DNA from: Saccoglossus kowalevskii
Lineage: Eukaryota > Hemichordata > Enteropneusta > Harrimaniidae
Length of the DNA: 37,804 nucleotides
Direction: 5' to 3'
Assembly: GCF_000003605.2 (NCBI RefSeq)
Contig: NW_003116950.1
Location: forward strand, 367,448 to 405,251
Numbering within the stretch: position 1 is the stretch's first letter; each line of letters starts with the position of its first letter. Shown here in pieces: positions 36,013 through 37,804 of the stretch. Under the pieces are notes generated by a model. The model did not search any database. It had not been told where the DNA came from and saw nothing but the letters and a program-made list of their open reading frames with translations. The translations under genes and the position numbers were made by a program.

Positions 36013-36020
36013 TATATAAA
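36013..36020 (+). promoter_or_regulatory. candidate TATA box (TATATAAA)
   Basis: Lies 112 bases before the ATG at 36132. An initiator-like TCAACTCACTC lies about 30 bases downstream. TATA-like words are frequent in this AT-rich DNA. Confidence 0.25.
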
Positions 36021-36131
36021 TTACCACACATTCAAAATTTCAACTCACTCACACGTGTACTGCATTGCGTAATAAATGTGTGAAGACTTCCATAGCATAT
36101 TTCATTTAATAACAAGAGCAGGGTGTTAACA

Positions 36132-36160
36132 ATGAAGCTGCTTTTTGTACTGACTGTTAG
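36132..36160 (+). CDS. candidate first exon of a small plus-strand gene
   Basis: AACAATG is a strong initiation context. The codons give MKLLFVLTV, then a split codon AG before a GTGTTA donor (phase 2, a poor match at +5). Without splicing the frame stops after 17 codons. The hydrophobic start resembles a short signal or anchor segment. The phase matches the next candidate exon at 36427. Confidence 0.22.
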
Positions 36161-36243
36161 GTGTTATCTTTGGGTAGCCAATTAGGCACAATCTAGTAAT
36201 AGCTATTGCGACAAAATCAGTCTTAGTAACAAATATTTATTAA

Positions 36244-37000
36244 AGCTGCAGGCGGCATTAGTGGTTCGTCATAACGTAGTTTAAGGTGAAAATGCACTTG
36301 GTTCCGTGTATTTTCTCAGTTCGGTTATTAAAATATGGTTTTCTGAACGTATAATGAGTCATATGCTTATGAATAATATTGATTCTGTACGGTCATCTCT
36401 TGTTCAATGTCTTCGTTATTGCATAGGTCAGACGACCCGACCCTCATAATATTTGAAGTTGAAGTCTCAAATGTGCATCAGCTCCACTCAGATTCAATAT
36501 ACACAGTAAGTTTATAATAATATAACGTTCAGCGAGGTTCACAAACGGCTTGACATAAAAGCCTGCTTTATACAAAAATTTTAGATGGTGGCCAAATCAT
36601 GAGACTGGGCAAAACAAGTAGTTTTGTTAATAAGCTACTTTGATCGTAAATAGTACATTAACAATTTCAAGTCAATTGGTTAAAACACGTGACCCATAAA
36701 GATGAAAATGCACAAAATGTGTGCAATTTTTAACAGAAATCCAAGATGGCGACCAAATTATGTGACTAGTCCTAATTATATGTCTGCAGTCTAAAGTAAG
36801 TTAGTAGAGATATGAACATGGTAAATTTGAAAATCAATCAGGTAACTGTTTCATCATTATAAAACTACTTTCCGTTTCTTTTTGGGGGGGGGGGGCTAAA
36901 CTATGTGACCAATCATGAAGAGCTTTCAAACAGTACCCTTCTTCATAGATAGATGTTAAATTCCAGATCGTAGTGTTCAATAGTTTTGATGTGAAAGATT
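36244..37000 (+). repeat. dispersed repeat copy 2 with internal monomers
   Basis: AGCTGCAGGCGGC at 36244-36256 parallels 26178. Three diverged blocks follow at about 150-bp spacing: AGATGGTGGCCAAATCATGAG (36,587), AGATGGCGACCAAATTATGTG (36,744) and a CTAAACTATGTGACCAATCATG block (36,896). The last is preceded by a run of 12 G at 36884-36895. It overlaps candidate coding sequence at 36427, which lowers confidence in that exon. Confidence 0.4.
36427..36505 (+). CDS. candidate second exon of a small plus-strand gene
   Basis: An excellent acceptor (CAATGTCTTCGTTATTGCATAG) and a consensus GTAAGTTT donor bound 79 bases. One frame is open, entered in phase 2 and left in phase 0. It starts SDDPTLIIFEVEVSNVHQ and ends DSIYT. 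The alternating hydrophobic pattern could be a beta strand. No family recognised; it may lie inside a repeat. Confidence 0.25.
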
Positions 37001-37216
37001 TTCAAGCGTTTTTTCGCTGTTTTTATTTGTGAAATAAATATTTGTGAAGCTAATACACCAATAATGCTACAAAAAAATCAGATTGGCAAGACACTTAGAA
37101 AATGGTCAAACTTAACTTAACTAGGTAGTAAATGAAAGTGTCGGTATTGTTTCACTGCACACTGAAGGTACAGAAATTGAGAAAAGCTTCACAAATTTCT
37201 GGAAAATCATTTTTAG

Positions 37217-37522
37217 ATATGGATGACTAAATATTTCACTGCAAGCGAAAAGGTAAAAACAACAATAACAATAGGGTTCCCTAAACATGTTTCATATGTG
37301 TCCCGTCGACAACGTATCGTCCACTCCACAAGTAAATTTATGTCTAAAAAGATGCAATGTAAATTTACAAATACTGCTCCTCTATTTGAATTAAGTGACA
37401 ATTTAGCGACTTTTGCATCACATATTTTATTAAACACAGAGACAGTTATTGCTTTCATTTATAGTTTATATCTTGTTTTCAGTGAATCCCGGGTGATTGC
37501 CAATAAATATATAGTCACGTGA
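37217..37522 (+). CDS. candidate terminal exon of a small plus-strand gene
   Basis: Directly after an acceptor (GGAAAATCATTTTTAG), 101 phase-0 codons run to TGA. The peptide starts IWMTKYFTASEK, is Lys/Thr-rich in the middle, and has a hydrophobic stretch near the end (AFIYSLYLVF). The phase agrees with the exon at 36427. A donor (AAG|GTAAAAAC) at 37253 would allow a shorter internal exon. The frame length alone is not significant here. Confidence 0.22.
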   Translation: MWMTKYFTASEKVKTTITIGFPKHVSYVSRRQRIVHSTSKFMSKKMQCKFTNTAPLFELSDNLATFASHILLNTETVIAFIYSLYLVFSESRVIANKYIVT

Positions 37523-37584
37523 TTGCCAGTACACTTAGATGATTTTACTCTATATGAAGGACATGACAGGCCTTAATACGCAGG

Positions 37585-37590
37585 AATAAA
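37585..37590 (+). terminator. possible AATAAA polyadenylation signal
   Basis: A canonical hexamer 63 bases after the TGA of the plus-strand candidate. Confidence 0.25.
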
Positions 37591-37804
37591 TAACCAGTGT
37601 GGAAATATACATACCAAGCACTAAGCAATAAGCAGTATATAGTAGTATCTAGCGACCCTGATACCAGCGTTGTATAAAATATCATAGAGGCGGAGAAACT
37701 GAGTTTGAAGTTCCACGATATTATGAATCTAAATTTATTTCTAGTTTTATATTACGCAGCACATTAGACAAATTAACTCATTCATATTTTCAGTTCAACT
37801 GAGT

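Noticed and set aside
37695-37770. Short plus frame starting MNLNLFLVLYYAAH
   Set aside because: It stops after 14 codons and shows how easily leader-like peptides arise by chance here.

Overview
The window looks like non-repetitive to moderately repetitive nuclear DNA of a metazoan, most likely a marine invertebrate. It is AT-rich (roughly 36 % GC by eye). It has no operons or ribosome-binding sites. Its short coding candidates are bounded by GT..AG splice signals and carry TATA/CCAAT and AATAAA signals. It also holds a large minisatellite, an LTR, a MITE-like element and two assembly gaps. The species cannot be fixed from the sequence. Open reading frames are uninformative here: at this composition about six frames of 90 codons or more are expected by chance in 37.8 kb, and about that many are present. 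Coding calls therefore rest on splice sites, phase agreement and residue patterns.

Region by region: 1-400 holds short, broken, protein-like frames. 401-10,400 is mostly featureless apart from a decayed dispersed repeat (4.38-4.99 kb) that ends in a CA-rich hairpin. From about 23.16 kb down to 10.4 kb on the minus strand lies the best gene candidate. It has a promoter (two CCAAT boxes and a TATA box), a first exon encoding a clean signal peptide, a 27-bp exon made of three collagen Gly-X-Y triplets, a 152-bp cysteine-rich exon resembling the start of a Kazal/FIMAC-type module, and a phase-matched terminal exon with more cysteines and a stop. Weaker internal exon candidates lie between them. 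One gap (11,267-11,539) could hide another exon. The introns contain a TA-flanked MITE-like element, a 19-bp tandem repeat and two inverted copies of a ~200-bp repeat about 3.1 kb apart.

23.3-28.2 kb is gene-poor with decayed repeats and a second gap. 28.27-30.74 kb is a 55-bp minisatellite of about 45 units with internal higher-order duplication. It is interrupted by a 505-bp solo LTR (30,737-31,241) with TG..CA ends and a perfect 5-bp target duplication; the array resumes in exact register after it. The LTR carries two perfect three-box heat-shock elements and one two-box element upstream of a TATA box. This is the most interesting signal in the window.

31.3-37.8 kb contains low-confidence spliced candidates on both strands (minus 31.4-35.9 kb; plus 36.0-37.6 kb), microsatellites and a second copy of a dispersed repeat. 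No tRNA, rRNA, CRISPR or prokaryotic features were seen.
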